Source: Blastopirellula retiformator
Lineage (GTDB): Bacteria; Planctomycetota; Planctomycetia; Pirellulales; Pirellulaceae
Length of the DNA stretch: 64,000 bases
NCBI RefSeq assembly: GCF_007859755.1
Contig: NZ_SJPF01000001.1
Location: 1,352,082-1,416,081, forward strand
Direction of reading: 5' to 3'
In this document: piece by piece, positions 17,316-26,624 of the stretch
Position numbering within the stretch: the stretch's first letter is position 1
Layout: each line of letters begins with the position of its first letter
Notes under the pieces: model-generated
What the model was told of the DNA's origin: nothing
Database searches by the model: none
The model's input: only the letters and a program-made list of their open reading frames with translations
Position numbers and translations under genes: made by a program

Positions 17316-18998
17316 ATGTCCGCCCCGCTCAACAAGTACAGCAGCCGCGTTACCCAGCCGAAAAGCCAGGGCGCGTCGCAAGCCATGCTTTACGGAACCG
17401 GCATGACCGAAGCCGACATGGACAAAGCGCAGGTTGGCATCGCCAGCGTCTGGTACGAGGGGAACACCTGCAATATGCACCTTAGCCAACTGTCGGAAGA
17501 GGTGAAAAAGGGGGTGGTTGCGGCCGACATGGTCGGCATGCGGTTCAACACGATCGGGGTGAGCGACGGGATCTCGATGGGGACCGAGGGGATGAGTTTC
17601 TCGCTGCAATCCCGCGACCTGATCGCCGACTCGATCGAAACGATCATGGGCGGCCAGTGGTACGACGGTCTGATCGCACTGCCTGGTTGCGACAAGAACA
17701 TGCCCGGCTGTTTGATTGCGATGGGACGACTGAATCGTCCGGCGATCATGGTCTACGGCGGCACGATCAAACCGGGACACAACGCCAAGGGGGAAAAGCT
17801 TGATATCGTTTCGGCGTTCCAGTGCTACGGCCAGTTCCTGTCGCAGTCGATTACCGAAGAAGAGCGGAAAGAAATCGTACGTAAGGCTTGCCCTGGCGCC
17901 GGCGCCTGCGGCGGCATGTACACCGCCAACACGATGGCGACCGCGATCGAAGCGCTCGGAATGACGCTTCCCTATAGCAGCAGCATCCCGGCCGAAGACC
18001 CGGCCAAGCAAGAGGAATGCATCGCCGCCGGCAAGGCGATTCGTTACCTGCTGGAAAAAGACATCAAGCCGCGCGACATCATGACCCGCGATGCGTTTGA
18101 AAACGCGATGGTGATGGTGATGGCGCTGGGCGGCTCGACTAACGCGGTGTTGCACTTGATCGCGATGGCTCGTGCGGTCGACGTCGACCTGACGATCGAC
18201 GACTTCCAGAAGGTGAGCGATCGCGTCCCGTTTCTGGCTGACCTGAAACCGAGCGGCAAGTTCGTGCAGGAAGACCTCCACTCGATCGGCGGCACGCCGG
18301 GCGTGATGAAGTACCTGATGGCGGAAGGATTCCTGAAGGGGGACTGCTTGACCGTCACCGGCAAAACGCTGGCCGAAAACATCGCCGATCTACCAGGTTT
18401 GAAAGAAGGTCAGACGATCGTGCATTCGCTCTCCGATCCGATCAAGCCGTCGGGGCACATTCAGATCTTGAAGGGAACGCTGGCTCCGGAAGGCGCCGTC
18501 GCCAAAATCACCGGCAAGGAAGGGCTCCGCTTCCAAGGTCCGGCCAACGTCTTCGACAGCGAAGAAGACATGTTGCACGCTCTGGAAGGCAAGAAGATCA
18601 ACAAGGGGGACGTCGTCATCATTCGGTACGAAGGCCCCAAGGGTGGCCCTGGCATGCCTGAGATGCTGACGCCAACCTCGGCGATCATGGGCGCTGGTTT
18701 GGGTAGCGACGTGGCGCTGCTGACCGACGGTCGATTCTCGGGCGGTTCGCACGGATTCATTGTCGGTCACATCACGCCGGAAGCCCAAGAAGGAGGCCCG
18801 GTTGGGTTGGTGCAAAATGGCGACATCGTGACGATCGACGCCGACGGCAACTCGATTGACGTCGACGTCTCGGTTGAAAAAATGGCGAAGCGCAAGGCCG
18901 CTTGGACCGCTCCGGCGTACAAGGCGACGCGCGGCACGCTCTACAAGTATATCAAGAACGTGAAGAGCGCCTCGGAAGGCTGCGTCACCGACGAGTAG
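17316..18998 (+). CDS. ilvD: Dihydroxy-acid dehydratase IlvD
   Basis: Cytoplasmic Fe-S enzyme of valine, leucine and isoleucine synthesis that dehydrates 2,3-dihydroxy-3-methylbutanoate and its homologue. The 560-residue product has the family signatures GNTCNMHL (cluster Cys), [11 protein letters not shown] (second cluster Cys), [16 protein letters not shown] (third) and the C-terminal [12 protein letters not shown]. The ATG at 17316 is preceded by AAGGAG at good spacing; the frame is open 57 bases upstream but without a ribosome site. No other ilv gene is adjacent. Confidence 0.97.
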   Translation: MSAPLNKYSSRVTQPKSQGASQAMLYGTGMTEADMDKAQVGIASVWYEGNTCNMHLSQLSEEVKKGVVAADMVGMRFNTIGVSDGISMGTEGMSFSLQSRDLIADSIETIMGGQWYDGLIALPGCDKNMPGCLIAMGRLNRPAIMVYGGTIKPGHNAKGEKLDIVSAFQCYGQFLSQSITEEERKEIVRKACPGAGACGGMYTANTMATAIEALGMTLPYSSSIPAEDPAKQEECIAAGKAIRYLLEKDIKPRDIMTRDAFENAMVMVMALGGSTNAVLHLIAMARAVDVDLTIDDFQKVSDRVPFLADLKPSGKFVQEDLHSIGGTPGVMKYLMAEGFLKGDCLTVTGKTLAENIADLPGLKEGQTIVHSLSDPIKPSGHIQILKGTLAPEGAVAKITGKEGLRFQGPANVFDSEEDMLHALEGKKINKGDVVIIRYEGPKGGPGMPEMLTPTSAIMGAGLGSDVALLTDGRFSGGSHGFIVGHITPEAQEGGPVGLVQNGDIVTIDADGNSIDVDVSVEKMAKRKAAWTAPAYKATRGTLYKYIKNVKSASEGCVTDE

Positions 18999-19016
18999 TC
19001 GACGCAGCTCTAACAA

Positions 19017-19150
19017 CTAACCCGAGGCGCGAGCCGAGGGAAAGCGGCCGGAAATCCGCATTCGTGGCGCCTGGGGTTTCCGGCCGCAATCGATTGGGCG
19101 TCCCTTTCTTGACATCCACCCACATTCCATCGGCTTGCGCCTCGGGTTAG
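19017..19150. repeat. MITE-like element with CTAACCCGAGG ends, copy 1
   Basis: 134 bp between CTAACCCGAGGCGCGAGCCG on the left and, on the other strand, CTAACCCGAGGCGCAAGCCG on the right. The terminal repeats extend about 25 bp with two mismatches. Inside, GCGGCCGGAAA and TTTCCGGCCGC form a second perfect inverted repeat. Its right end lies 22 bp before the ATG of the DUF486 gene. Confidence 0.85.
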
Positions 19151-19172
19151 TGCTGAAAGGCAATTGTTGAAC

Positions 19173-19577
19173 ATGTGGACGATCATCCTGCTGATTCTGT
19201 CGAACATCTTCATGACGTTCGCCTGGTATGGGCACCTGAAATTCAAGAGCAGCGCCCTGTGGGTGGTGATCCTGGCGAGTTGGGGGATCGCCTTTTTTGA
19301 GTACTGCCTGCAAGTGCCGGCCAATCGTTGGGGGCATGAGCGGTTCAGCGCGGCACAGCTGAAGATCATGCAGGAGGTGATCACGCTAGTCGTCTTTTGC
19401 GTCTTCGCGGTCACGTTTCTACGCGAGCCGCTGAAATGGAACTACATTGTCGGCTTTGTGATGATCTTGCTGGCGGTGGTTTTCGTATTCGGGTTTGACC
19501 GGCCGACCAAGGGAAGCGAAGAGGGGGAGCCTGGCGTCGAGCAGGTAATCGAAGAGGAGCCACCGGTGGATGGATAG
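19173..19577 (+). CDS. DUF486/DMT-family small membrane protein
   Basis: A 134-residue inner-membrane protein with about four helices (residues roughly 1-18, 27-45, 68-86, 93-110). The pattern MTFAWYGHLKF, FEYCLQVPANRWGH and LREPLKWNYIVGFVMILLAV is that of DUF486, related to the small drug/metabolite transporters. An acidic tail follows. ATG at 19173 is used; a TTG three codons earlier is possible. The gene lies precisely between two inverted-repeat elements, whose right and left borders are 22 bp before the start and 21 bp after the stop. Confidence 0.88.
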   Translation: MWTIILLILSNIFMTFAWYGHLKFKSSALWVVILASWGIAFFEYCLQVPANRWGHERFSAAQLKIMQEVITLVVFCVFAVTFLREPLKWNYIVGFVMILLAVVFVFGFDRPTKGSEEGEPGVEQVIEEEPPVDG

Positions 19578-19598
19578 CGAAGAACGGTCGAGGGATCG

Positions 19599-19735
19599 TA
19601 GCCCGAGGCGGCGCGAGCCGAGGGAATGCGGTTGCCAACCCTCACTGATCATCGGCTTACCGCTTCCGGCCGCACGGCATACCTCATCCTTCGCGTAAGT
19701 CGCTACCGCTCTCTCTCGGCTGGCGCCTCGGGCTA
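19599..19735. repeat. MITE-like element with TAGCCCGAGG ends, copy 2
   Basis: Ends TAGCCCGAGGCGGCGCGAGC on the left and, on the other strand, TAGCCCGAGGCGCCAGCCGA on the right, related to the element at 19017-19150. The interior is only loosely similar. It lies just past the DUF486 stop codon. Confidence 0.8.
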
Positions 19736-19762
19736 CGATTGGTGATACTCTGGATCCATAAG

Positions 19763-19795
19763 AAAAGAGGATGACCAGTCTGGTCATCCTCTTTT
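19763..19795. terminator. Strong bidirectional terminator
   Basis: AAAAGAGGATGACCAG, a 1-base loop and CTGGTCATCCTCTTTT give a 16-bp stem with A and T runs on both sides. It separates the DUF486 gene from the convergent VIT/vWA gene and can serve both. Confidence 0.9.
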
Positions 19796-19834
19796 CGTTT
19801 GCCGCTTCCGTACCGGCCCCTCTGGGGTCAGCGC

Positions 19835-22228
19835 CTACTTAATTAGGTAGTACTGACCTCGCAGGTTGCATAGCAACTGTTCTCCTTGTCGCTGTTGGGC
19901 GAGTAAGGCGTTCTGCTGTTTGTTGTTCGCGGCGACCAGCGAGAAATACTCCTTGCTGAATCGCTCGACCGTCTTGATCTTGCTCTTGTCCTTTTCGGGA
20001 TCGATGTCGCCGGCGCTTTCGGCGATCCAGACCTTGTTTCGCAGGAAGAGCGTATCGTTGCCGACGTTGCGAACGTTGGACGCGACCACCGTGACGTCAT
20101 TTTCGACATCTCGGTAGACGGCGTTGCCCGCATAGGCGTTCGCCGTCGCTTGAGGCGTTGCGGCAGGCATCGCTGGGCCACGTCCGCCGCCGCCAAATCC
20201 ACCACCGACTCCAGCGGCGTAGCCGTCCGTTCCCTTTTGCAGCGCTCCCAATCCGCTACTGTTGGCGCGATCCGCCTTTTGATAGGCGCCCTTTTGCGAC
20301 CGCTGGGCGAACCCAGAACGTCCCGACGATTCCGCCAGCTTGCGGGTTTCGGCTTCCGCCAATTCAAAGCTTTGCATCCCGCCGCGGCGGGCATCGGCCA
20401 GATCACTAACCGTTGCGTTTTCGTCAGCCAGGAACGACGTGTACGGCGTGATGATCCCATGCTTGGTCGAGAGCGAGACCAACTCCTTGATCAGCTCGTC
20501 GTTCTTGCCATTGAGATCGATCTCATCAATGATTTCGCCGATTCGCCGCATCGCCCATAGCTTTTCGACAAACGCATACGTTTGGTCGTCGCTCTCTTTG
20601 ACGAACTTGGCCGGGAAGGCGACCTTTTGCTTCTTATCGCCCACCGTTCCGACGATGGTGATCTTGGCGTCGCCATGTTTGCGATAGCGACCGGCGATGA
20701 TCAGTTGCTCGCCGGCGAACAGGTCGTGCGCCTCTTTCGGTTGCAGGCGATTGACGAAGTTGCCGCCGCCATGCTCTAGGTCGTACTTGATTGCGACGTT
20801 GGTCATCACCGGGGCGCTGATCTTGTTGTAAAGCCGGGCGACATGCGCTTCGATATCTTCGTTGGGGCGAACGTACTCGCTTTGACCGAAGCACTCGCGC
20901 GACAGCCGATCGAGCAAGCGGCTGTTGACGTCATAGCCGACGCCGAAGCTGATCACCCGGGCCCGGACGTCGTTCCGCTTTTTGGCGCCATCAACGATCT
21001 TGGCCTCGTTTTGCTCGCCATGGGTCGGCAAACCGTCGGTCAAGAAGAGGACGTAGCTGGGACGCGAGGCATCCTTGAGCATGCCCATCGCTTTGGAGAG
21101 TGCGCCATCGATATTGGTGCTGCCGCCGGCATAAAGATTGTCGACGAAATCGATCGCTGACTTGCGCGATTTGTCGTCTAGCTTTTGCAGTTCCGGCTGG
21201 AATGACTCGACATCGCTGTCGTAGGCGATGATGTTGAAGGTATCGCCTTCATTGAGGTTGTTCAGGACGAACTTCGCCGCCTCTTTTGCCTGCTCGATCT
21301 TTTCGCCGCTCATACTGCCCGAGCGATCGACCACAAAGATCACCGACTTCTTCGTTTTTTCGTCTCCCTCTTGTTCGATCGGCGGACTGGCGAGCAAGAG
21401 GAAATAGCCATCCTCGTCTCCCTCGGGACGATAGGTGAGTACGCTGGCGCTGAGGTCGGTCTTGGCTGTGTCGAAGAAGAGCCGGAAGTCGTCGGTCGGA
21501 ACGCAATCGGTTTCTTCGATCGTCACGACCGCTCGATTCTTCCCTTTTCGTTTCACGTCGACTTCGTGCGTCGGACTGTAGACGCTCTTTAGCTTCTCGG
21601 TCGTGTTGACCGTCAGCCGCATCCGCAGCTTTTCGAGCGGCTTGTCCGTGAACCGAGCGGTCGAGAGTGGGAAGAGGAAGTCCGTTAAGCGGTTATCCTT
21701 CCGCAGCAATTGACTATAGGTGATCGTCACTTTCCGCGTGGCGCCGGCCGGTACGGGAAAGACGCTGGTCTGGAACATCCCGGTCCCAACCCATTCGAGC
21801 AGCGCTGGATCTTGATTCTTGCGCACGATCTCTTCGTAAATCTGTCGCGCCTTGTCTTTCGGCAGTAGCTTGGCGGGGTACTCTTTGCCGTCAACCAACA
21901 GGGTCAAGCTGTCGATCGCGCCGTCGTACGGCAGCGGGAAGAGAAACGAAACCTGCAGTTGGCGACTGCATGTATTCTCGAACGTTTGCGAAACCTGCAC
22001 CTTGGCGATCTGGTCTTCGATGTTCGCGTCGACCTCCAGGCTCTTGATCTTGTACGACTCCGGAATCGGCTGCGGCGAAGGACGCGGGATCGGCCGCGGA
22101 AGCGGAATCGGGCGAATCGGATCGTGAATGATCACGACCGTTTGCGCAGAAGCGTTTAGCGCTCCACTCAGCAGGGCGATCATTAGAGCCAACGGCCCCC
22201 AAAGGGCGAGGCGTTTGAGACGAGACAT
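19835..22228 (-). CDS. Secreted VIT and von Willebrand A domain protein
   Basis: A 797-residue exported protein related to inter-alpha-trypsin inhibitor heavy chains. ATG at 22228 with AGGAG upstream and a signal peptide ending NASAQ. A Pro-rich stretch (about 38-55) leads into the VIT domain (about 58-190, with VSQTFENTCSRQLQVSFLFP). The vWA domain has an intact metal site, D301-R-S-G-S, plus the GGSTNIDGAL and FLTDGLPTHGE segments. Past about residue 590 it has a Gly/Ala-rich region and a C-terminal DVTVVASNVRNVG segment. Role is likely adhesion or protein binding at the envelope; partners unknown. Flanked by a shared terminator. Confidence 0.9.
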   Translation of the reverse strand: MSRLKRLALWGPLALMIALLSGALNASAQTVVIIHDPIRPIPLPRPIPRPSPQPIPESYKIKSLEVDANIEDQIAKVQVSQTFENTCSRQLQVSFLFPLPYDGAIDSLTLLVDGKEYPAKLLPKDKARQIYEEIVRKNQDPALLEWVGTGMFQTSVFPVPAGATRKVTITYSQLLRKDNRLTDFLFPLSTARFTDKPLEKLRMRLTVNTTEKLKSVYSPTHEVDVKRKGKNRAVVTIEETDCVPTDDFRLFFDTAKTDLSASVLTYRPEGDEDGYFLLLASPPIEQEGDEKTKKSVIFVVDRSGSMSGEKIEQAKEAAKFVLNNLNEGDTFNIIAYDSDVESFQPELQKLDDKSRKSAIDFVDNLYAGGSTNIDGALSKAMGMLKDASRPSYVLFLTDGLPTHGEQNEAKIVDGAKKRNDVRARVISFGVGYDVNSRLLDRLSRECFGQSEYVRPNEDIEAHVARLYNKISAPVMTNVAIKYDLEHGGGNFVNRLQPKEAHDLFAGEQLIIAGRYRKHGDAKITIVGTVGDKKQKVAFPAKFVKESDDQTYAFVEKLWAMRRIGEIIDEIDLNGKNDELIKELVSLSTKHGIITPYTSFLADENATVSDLADARRGGMQSFELAEAETRKLAESSGRSGFAQRSQKGAYQKADRANSSGLGALQKGTDGYAAGVGGGFGGGGRGPAMPAATPQATANAYAGNAVYRDVENDVTVVASNVRNVGNDTLFLRNKVWIAESAGDIDPEKDKSKIKTVERFSKEYFSLVAANNKQQNALLAQQRQGEQLLCNLRGQYYLIK

Positions 22229-22583
22229 GGCGGTGCTCCTAACGTCGAGATAGCGGGCTTTGTAACTTAGACGATGCCGAGGGAGCAACGGTTTTGGGAA
22301 GAAGCGAAAAGATTTTGGGCGCAATTGCGTGGGTTTGCGGGGCTAGCGTCACGAATCGTTCTATAACGTGCGGAATCAGCGGCAGATACTGGCGTTTGCG
22401 AACGCGTAATCTATAATCCTGCTTAAGCCGTTGCCCCCATGAATGAGTATCAAAAGGGAGCGGCTTCAGCTTGCCGAACGTGACGATTTTCCTTCTTCTC
22501 TGTCGTTTCTCCTGGCAAGTTCGTTTTCCCTCCTTCCGCAAATTCACCGAGCACCCTCGCCCCTTTTCTGGGAGTCCTACCGA

Positions 22584-25526
22584 ATGTGTCGTCTCGCGTC
22601 ATGCTTTGTCCTTTTGTGTTTTGCATCGGTCGCTTGCGCGCAAACGCCGATGTGGATCTGGAAATCCAACAGTGCGGCCGACAATGAAACGGTCTATGTC
22701 CGCAAAGAGGTCCAACTAACCGGTCCGGTCAAACAGGCGACGTTGTACGCCACCGCCGATAACCACATTAGCGCGACCTTCAACGGCAAGCCGGTCATTC
22801 AGCACGATGACTGGGCGACCTGGGGCAAGGCGAACGTCACCAAGCTGATTCGCGACGATCGTGCGTTGATCGCCGCCGCCGGCAAGAACGATTCTGGCGT
22901 CGCGGCGATGCTGCTGAAGCTGGAAGTCGAATACAAAGATGGCAAGAAGCAGACCTTCGTCAGCGACGACAGCTGGAGCGTCTCGACCAAATCGGCGCCT
23001 GGTTGGGATCGTGCCGGCTTCAAAGCCGATTGGAAAAACGCCTACGTACTTGGCAAGCTCGGCATGCAGCCGTGGGGCAATGTGAACGTGGCCGCCGTCG
23101 CCGCCGCTCCCGGAGAAGCGACCCCGGTCGACAACATCAAGACGCTGGAGGGCTTCACCGTCGAACGCCTTTACTCGGTGCCGCTGGGCCAAGAGGGATC
23201 GTGGGTCAGCATGACCGCAGACCCGCAAGGTCGCTTGATCTGCTCGGATCAATATGGCGGGCTCTTCCGCGTCACGCCTGGCAAAGACGCCGCCACGACC
23301 AAGATTGAACAGCTAGACGTGGCGATCGGCGCCGCTCAAGGCTTGCTATGCGCTTACGACGCGCTCTACGTTTCGGTCAACGGCGGCGCCGCGCAGGGCT
23401 CCGGTTTTTACAAGGTGACCGACACCAACGGCGATGATCAGTACGACAAGGTTGAACTGCTGAAGAAGTTCAATGGCGGCGGCGAACATGGTCCGCACGC
23501 GATTCGCCTGGGGCCGGATGGCAAGCTCTATGTCATCGCCGGCAACCATACGAACATTCCGCAAGGCGGCGAAGTGGGAGCCCCGCACAAGAACTGGGCC
23601 GAAGATCTGCTGCTGCCGCGCAATCCCGACGGCAACGGCCACGCGACCGGCCGCATGGCGCCCGCCGGTTGGATTGCCCGGACTGATAGGGACGGAAAAG
23701 AATGGGAGCTGATTTGCGCCGGTTTCCGTAACCCGTACGACATCGCCTTCAACGCCGACGGCGAGTTGTTCACTTACGACGCCGACATGGAGTGGGACAC
23801 CGGATCGCCCTGGTATCGCCCGACTCGGGTTAATCACGCCGTTTCGGCCGCTGAATATGGATGGCGATATGGTACCGGCAAATGGCCCGATTACTACGTC
23901 GACAGCGTCGGAGCGGTCGTCGACATCGGCCTCGGTTCGCCGACCGGTATCGAGATGGGCCTGGGCGCCAAGTTTCCGGCCAAGTACCAAAACGCGCTGT
24001 ACATCAACGACTGGACCTATGGCGTGATCTACGCGGTGCAGATGACTCCGCAAGGCGCTACCTACACGGCCAACTTCGAGAAGTTCATCACCGGTCGACC
24101 GCTGCCGGTCACCGACATCGTCGTCAATCCGAAAGATGGCGCCCTCTACTTCACGATCGGCGGACGTCGTACGCAATCGGGCTTGTACCGTGTGACCTAC
24201 GACGGTCCGGAATCGACCGCGCCGGTCGCCACGACCGAAGGGGAAGAAGGTCGCGAGGCTCGCGCCTTACGTCGTGAACTGGAAAAGCTCCACACGACCC
24301 AACCGGACGGCGCCCTCGGCAAGATCTGGCCGAGCCTGGCCAGCAACGATCGGGCGATTCGCTACGCGGCCCGCGTCGCGCTCGAAAACCAGGACCTCGC
24401 CGCTTGGAAGGACAAAGCCCTGGCCGAGACCAACGCCAACGCCACCATCCAGGCCTTGGCCGCCCTGTGCCGCACCGGCGACAAGGTGGATCAAACGGCT
24501 GTCTTGGAGAAGTTGAACACGCTGCCGTACGACCGGATGAGTGAAGAGCAGATTCTAGACGCCTTGCGCGTTTACCAGCTCGCTTACATCCGCCTGGGCG
24601 GCAAGCAGAATGACGCGGCCAACGAAGCGGTCATCGCGGTCCTTGATCCCCGCTTCCCGGGAGACAGCGAAAAGCTGAACCGCGAGTTGTTCAACTTGCT
24701 GGTCTACCTGGAAGCCCCGGGCATCGTTGAGAAGGGGATGAAGCAACTGTTCGCAGGGCAAACCCAGCAAGAGCAGATGTTCTACGCCTTTGTGCTGCGG
24801 AATGCCGAGAAGGGTTGGACCATGGATCAGCGGAAGGCTTACTTCAGCTGGATGAACCTAGCCCAGACCAAGTACCGCGGCGGCAATAGCTTCAAGAAGT
24901 TCGTGATGCAGATTCGCGATAACGCCTCCGAGAAACTGGCCAAGGCTGACTTGGCCGAACTGAAGGAGATCATGGATGGCGGCCAGATTGAAGAGGTTGC
25001 TAATCTCGAAACGACGCGCCAGTTCGTCCACAACTGGCAGGTCGATGATCTTGTCGGCATGTTGCCGCAGGTCGAATCGGGACGCAGCTTCGAGAAAGGC
25101 CGCGTCGCCTTTGAAGCCGCCCAGTGCGCCAAGTGCCATCGCTTCGCGGGGCAGGGGGGCGGAACTGGTCCGGACCTGACCGGCGTCGGCAATCGCTTTG
25201 CTCCGCTCTATGTGTTGGAGGCGATGATCCTGCCGTCGAAGGTTGTTTCGGATCAATACGTCAACACGATCTTCCAGACCGATACCGGCGACATCCTGGT
25301 CGGCCGGATCATCAGCGAAACCGACGACGAGTACCAGGTCCGTAGCGGCCCGTTCGCCAAAGAGCTGACCGTGCTGAAGAAAGACGAAATCGACGGCATG
25401 AAGCACTCGCCGCAATCGGAAATGCCCAGCGGCTTGCTCAACACGCTGACCCAGGAAGAGATCCTCGACCTGATCGCCTACCTCCGCAGCGCTGGCAACG
25501 AAAACGACGCCGCCTTTAAAAAGTAA
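22584..25526 (+). CDS. PVC-type beta-propeller dehydrogenase with C-terminal cytochrome c
   Basis: A 980-residue exported multidomain protein. Signal peptide at residues 1-19 (ending SVACA), then a beta-sandwich lectin-like domain (about 25-160), a six-bladed glucose/sorbosone-dehydrogenase-like propeller (about 190-545, with NGGGEHGPHAIRLGPDGKLY), an alpha-helical HEAT-like region, and a C-terminal haem domain with C848-A-K-C-H and downstream MPSGLLNTLTQEEI containing the likely axial Met. This architecture is characteristic of planctomycetes and verrucomicrobia and is thought to oxidise sugars in the periplasm. The frame is open upstream to 22443, but the signal peptide fixes the start at 22584. 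Confidence 0.92.
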   Translation: MCRLASCFVLLCFASVACAQTPMWIWKSNSAADNETVYVRKEVQLTGPVKQATLYATADNHISATFNGKPVIQHDDWATWGKANVTKLIRDDRALIAAAGKNDSGVAAMLLKLEVEYKDGKKQTFVSDDSWSVSTKSAPGWDRAGFKADWKNAYVLGKLGMQPWGNVNVAAVAAAPGEATPVDNIKTLEGFTVERLYSVPLGQEGSWVSMTADPQGRLICSDQYGGLFRVTPGKDAATTKIEQLDVAIGAAQGLLCAYDALYVSVNGGAAQGSGFYKVTDTNGDDQYDKVELLKKFNGGGEHGPHAIRLGPDGKLYVIAGNHTNIPQGGEVGAPHKNWAEDLLLPRNPDGNGHATGRMAPAGWIARTDRDGKEWELICAGFRNPYDIAFNADGELFTYDADMEWDTGSPWYRPTRVNHAVSAAEYGWRYGTGKWPDYYVDSVGAVVDIGLGSPTGIEMGLGAKFPAKYQNALYINDWTYGVIYAVQMTPQGATYTANFEKFITGRPLPVTDIVVNPKDGALYFTIGGRRTQSGLYRVTYDGPESTAPVATTEGEEGREARALRRELEKLHTTQPDGALGKIWPSLASNDRAIRYAARVALENQDLAAWKDKALAETNANATIQALAALCRTGDKVDQTAVLEKLNTLPYDRMSEEQILDALRVYQLAYIRLGGKQNDAANEAVIAVLDPRFPGDSEKLNRELFNLLVYLEAPGIVEKGMKQLFAGQTQQEQMFYAFVLRNAEKGWTMDQRKAYFSWMNLAQTKYRGGNSFKKFVMQIRDNASEKLAKADLAELKEIMDGGQIEEVANLETTRQFVHNWQVDDLVGMLPQVESGRSFEKGRVAFEAAQCAKCHRFAGQGGGTGPDLTGVGNRFAPLYVLEAMILPSKVVSDQYVNTIFQTDTGDILVGRIISETDDEYQVRSGPFAKELTVLKKDEIDGMKHSPQSEMPSGLLNTLTQEEILDLIAYLRSAGNENDAAFKK

Positions 25527-25527
25527 A

Positions 25528-25550
25528 GGTAGGGCAGGCCGTGCCTGCCG
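25528..25550. repeat. GTAGGGCAGGCCGTGCCTGCCG repeat, solo arm
   Basis: Twenty-three bases matching the arms of the inverted pair at 42839-42903. The unit is itself palindromic (GGCAGGC..GCCTGCC type). It starts 2 bp after the stop of the cytochrome c protein. Confidence 0.7.
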
Positions 25551-25567
25551 CGATAGCGCCAATCATC

Positions 25568-25601
25568 AAAATGGGCTGCCAAATCTGGCAGCCCATTTTT
25601 T
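25568..25601. terminator. Bidirectional rho-independent terminator
   Basis: AAAATGGGCTGCCA, a short loop and TGGCAGCCCATTTTTT form a 14-bp stem. It lies between convergent genes, the cytochrome c protein on the plus strand and the LysR regulator on the minus strand. Confidence 0.9.
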
Positions 25602-25626
25602 ATGCGTTAGACCAGGGGTGCCGTTT

Positions 25627-26505
25627 TTACTGATCGCGCAAAACGTCATTGAACGCCCTGGCTGCAGGACCGGCAAATCGATCCTGCGCCTGCACCAAGT
25701 GCAACGGCCGCGGAATTTTCAGGTCCGCCAGGCGAATCGCCTTCAGCTCGCCGGAGGTCAACTCCGCTTCGACCGACAACCGCGACACGATCGCCAGTCC
25801 GACGCCAGCGGCGACCACATGCTTGATCGCTTCGGTGCTGCTAAGGGTCATTAGCTCTTTCACTTCGACGCCGCACAGCGAGATCGCCTGCTCTTGGACG
25901 GCCCGGGTGCCGGATCCTGATTCTCGCAGTACAAAGCTCTGCCCGCTTAGGTCGGTCGCTTTCACTTTCCGCTTCTTCACCAGCGGATGCGAGGCCGCAG
26001 CGACGACCACCAACTCATCTTCGGCGAAGCTTGTCGAAGTAAGGCCCGCTTCTTCCACAAACCCTTCGGTCAGGCCCAGGTCAACGCGATAGTCGAGCAC
26101 CTGCTGATGGACGAAGGCGGTGTTGCCGACCGAGACATGGACGCGAATCTGAGGATGCTGCTGATGGAAGCGGGCCAAAACCTGCGGCAATAGATACCCG
26201 GCGATTGTGGTGCTGGCGCCGACGAACAGCTCGCCGCGGCTCACTTCTCGCAATTGGGCGACCGCCTGTTCCGCTTCCGCTTCGAGCGTGAAGATTTTTC
26301 GGGCATATTCGCTCAGCAGTTTGCCGACCGTCGTCAGTCGCAGTCCCTTGCCGGTGCGGTCGAACAATTGCTCGCCCAACGCTGCTTCAAACTCTTTCAG
26401 CTGTTTCGACGCCGCAGGCTGACTGATCAGTAATTGCTCGGCGCCCAGGCTGACGCTGCCGGTTTCGGCGATGGCGTGAAAGATCGCCAAGTGGTGCAAA
26501 TTCAT
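25627..26505 (-). CDS. LysR-family transcriptional regulator
   Basis: A 292-residue regulator. Winged helix-turn-helix at residues 1-60 (MNLHHLAIFHAIAETGSVSL, then QLLISQPAASKQLKEFEAAL), followed by a two-lobed periplasmic-binding-type effector domain (about 90-290). It is transcribed divergently from the sulfite reductase gene across 119 bp of AT-rich DNA containing TTATG three times (26521, 26539, 26552). LysR genes usually control the divergent neighbour, so a CysB-like or Cbl-like role in sulfur assimilation is likely, but the inducer cannot be inferred. Confidence 0.92.
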   Translation of the reverse strand: MNLHHLAIFHAIAETGSVSLGAEQLLISQPAASKQLKEFEAALGEQLFDRTGKGLRLTTVGKLLSEYARKIFTLEAEAEQAVAQLREVSRGELFVGASTTIAGYLLPQVLARFHQQHPQIRVHVSVGNTAFVHQQVLDYRVDLGLTEGFVEEAGLTSTSFAEDELVVVAAASHPLVKKRKVKATDLSGQSFVLRESGSGTRAVQEQAISLCGVEVKELMTLSSTEAIKHVVAAGVGLAIVSRLSVEAELTSGELKAIRLADLKIPRPLHLVQAQDRFAGPAARAFNDVLRDQ

Positions 26506-26624
26506 GGATATAGACTCAGGTTATGCGTTTAATGAATTTTATGTCTTTGATTTATGTGGGGCAAGTCTCGATATTTGCAAACGTGGAAAGCAACTTCTCT
26601 TGGTGACCCGGAAAGAGCAAATCG

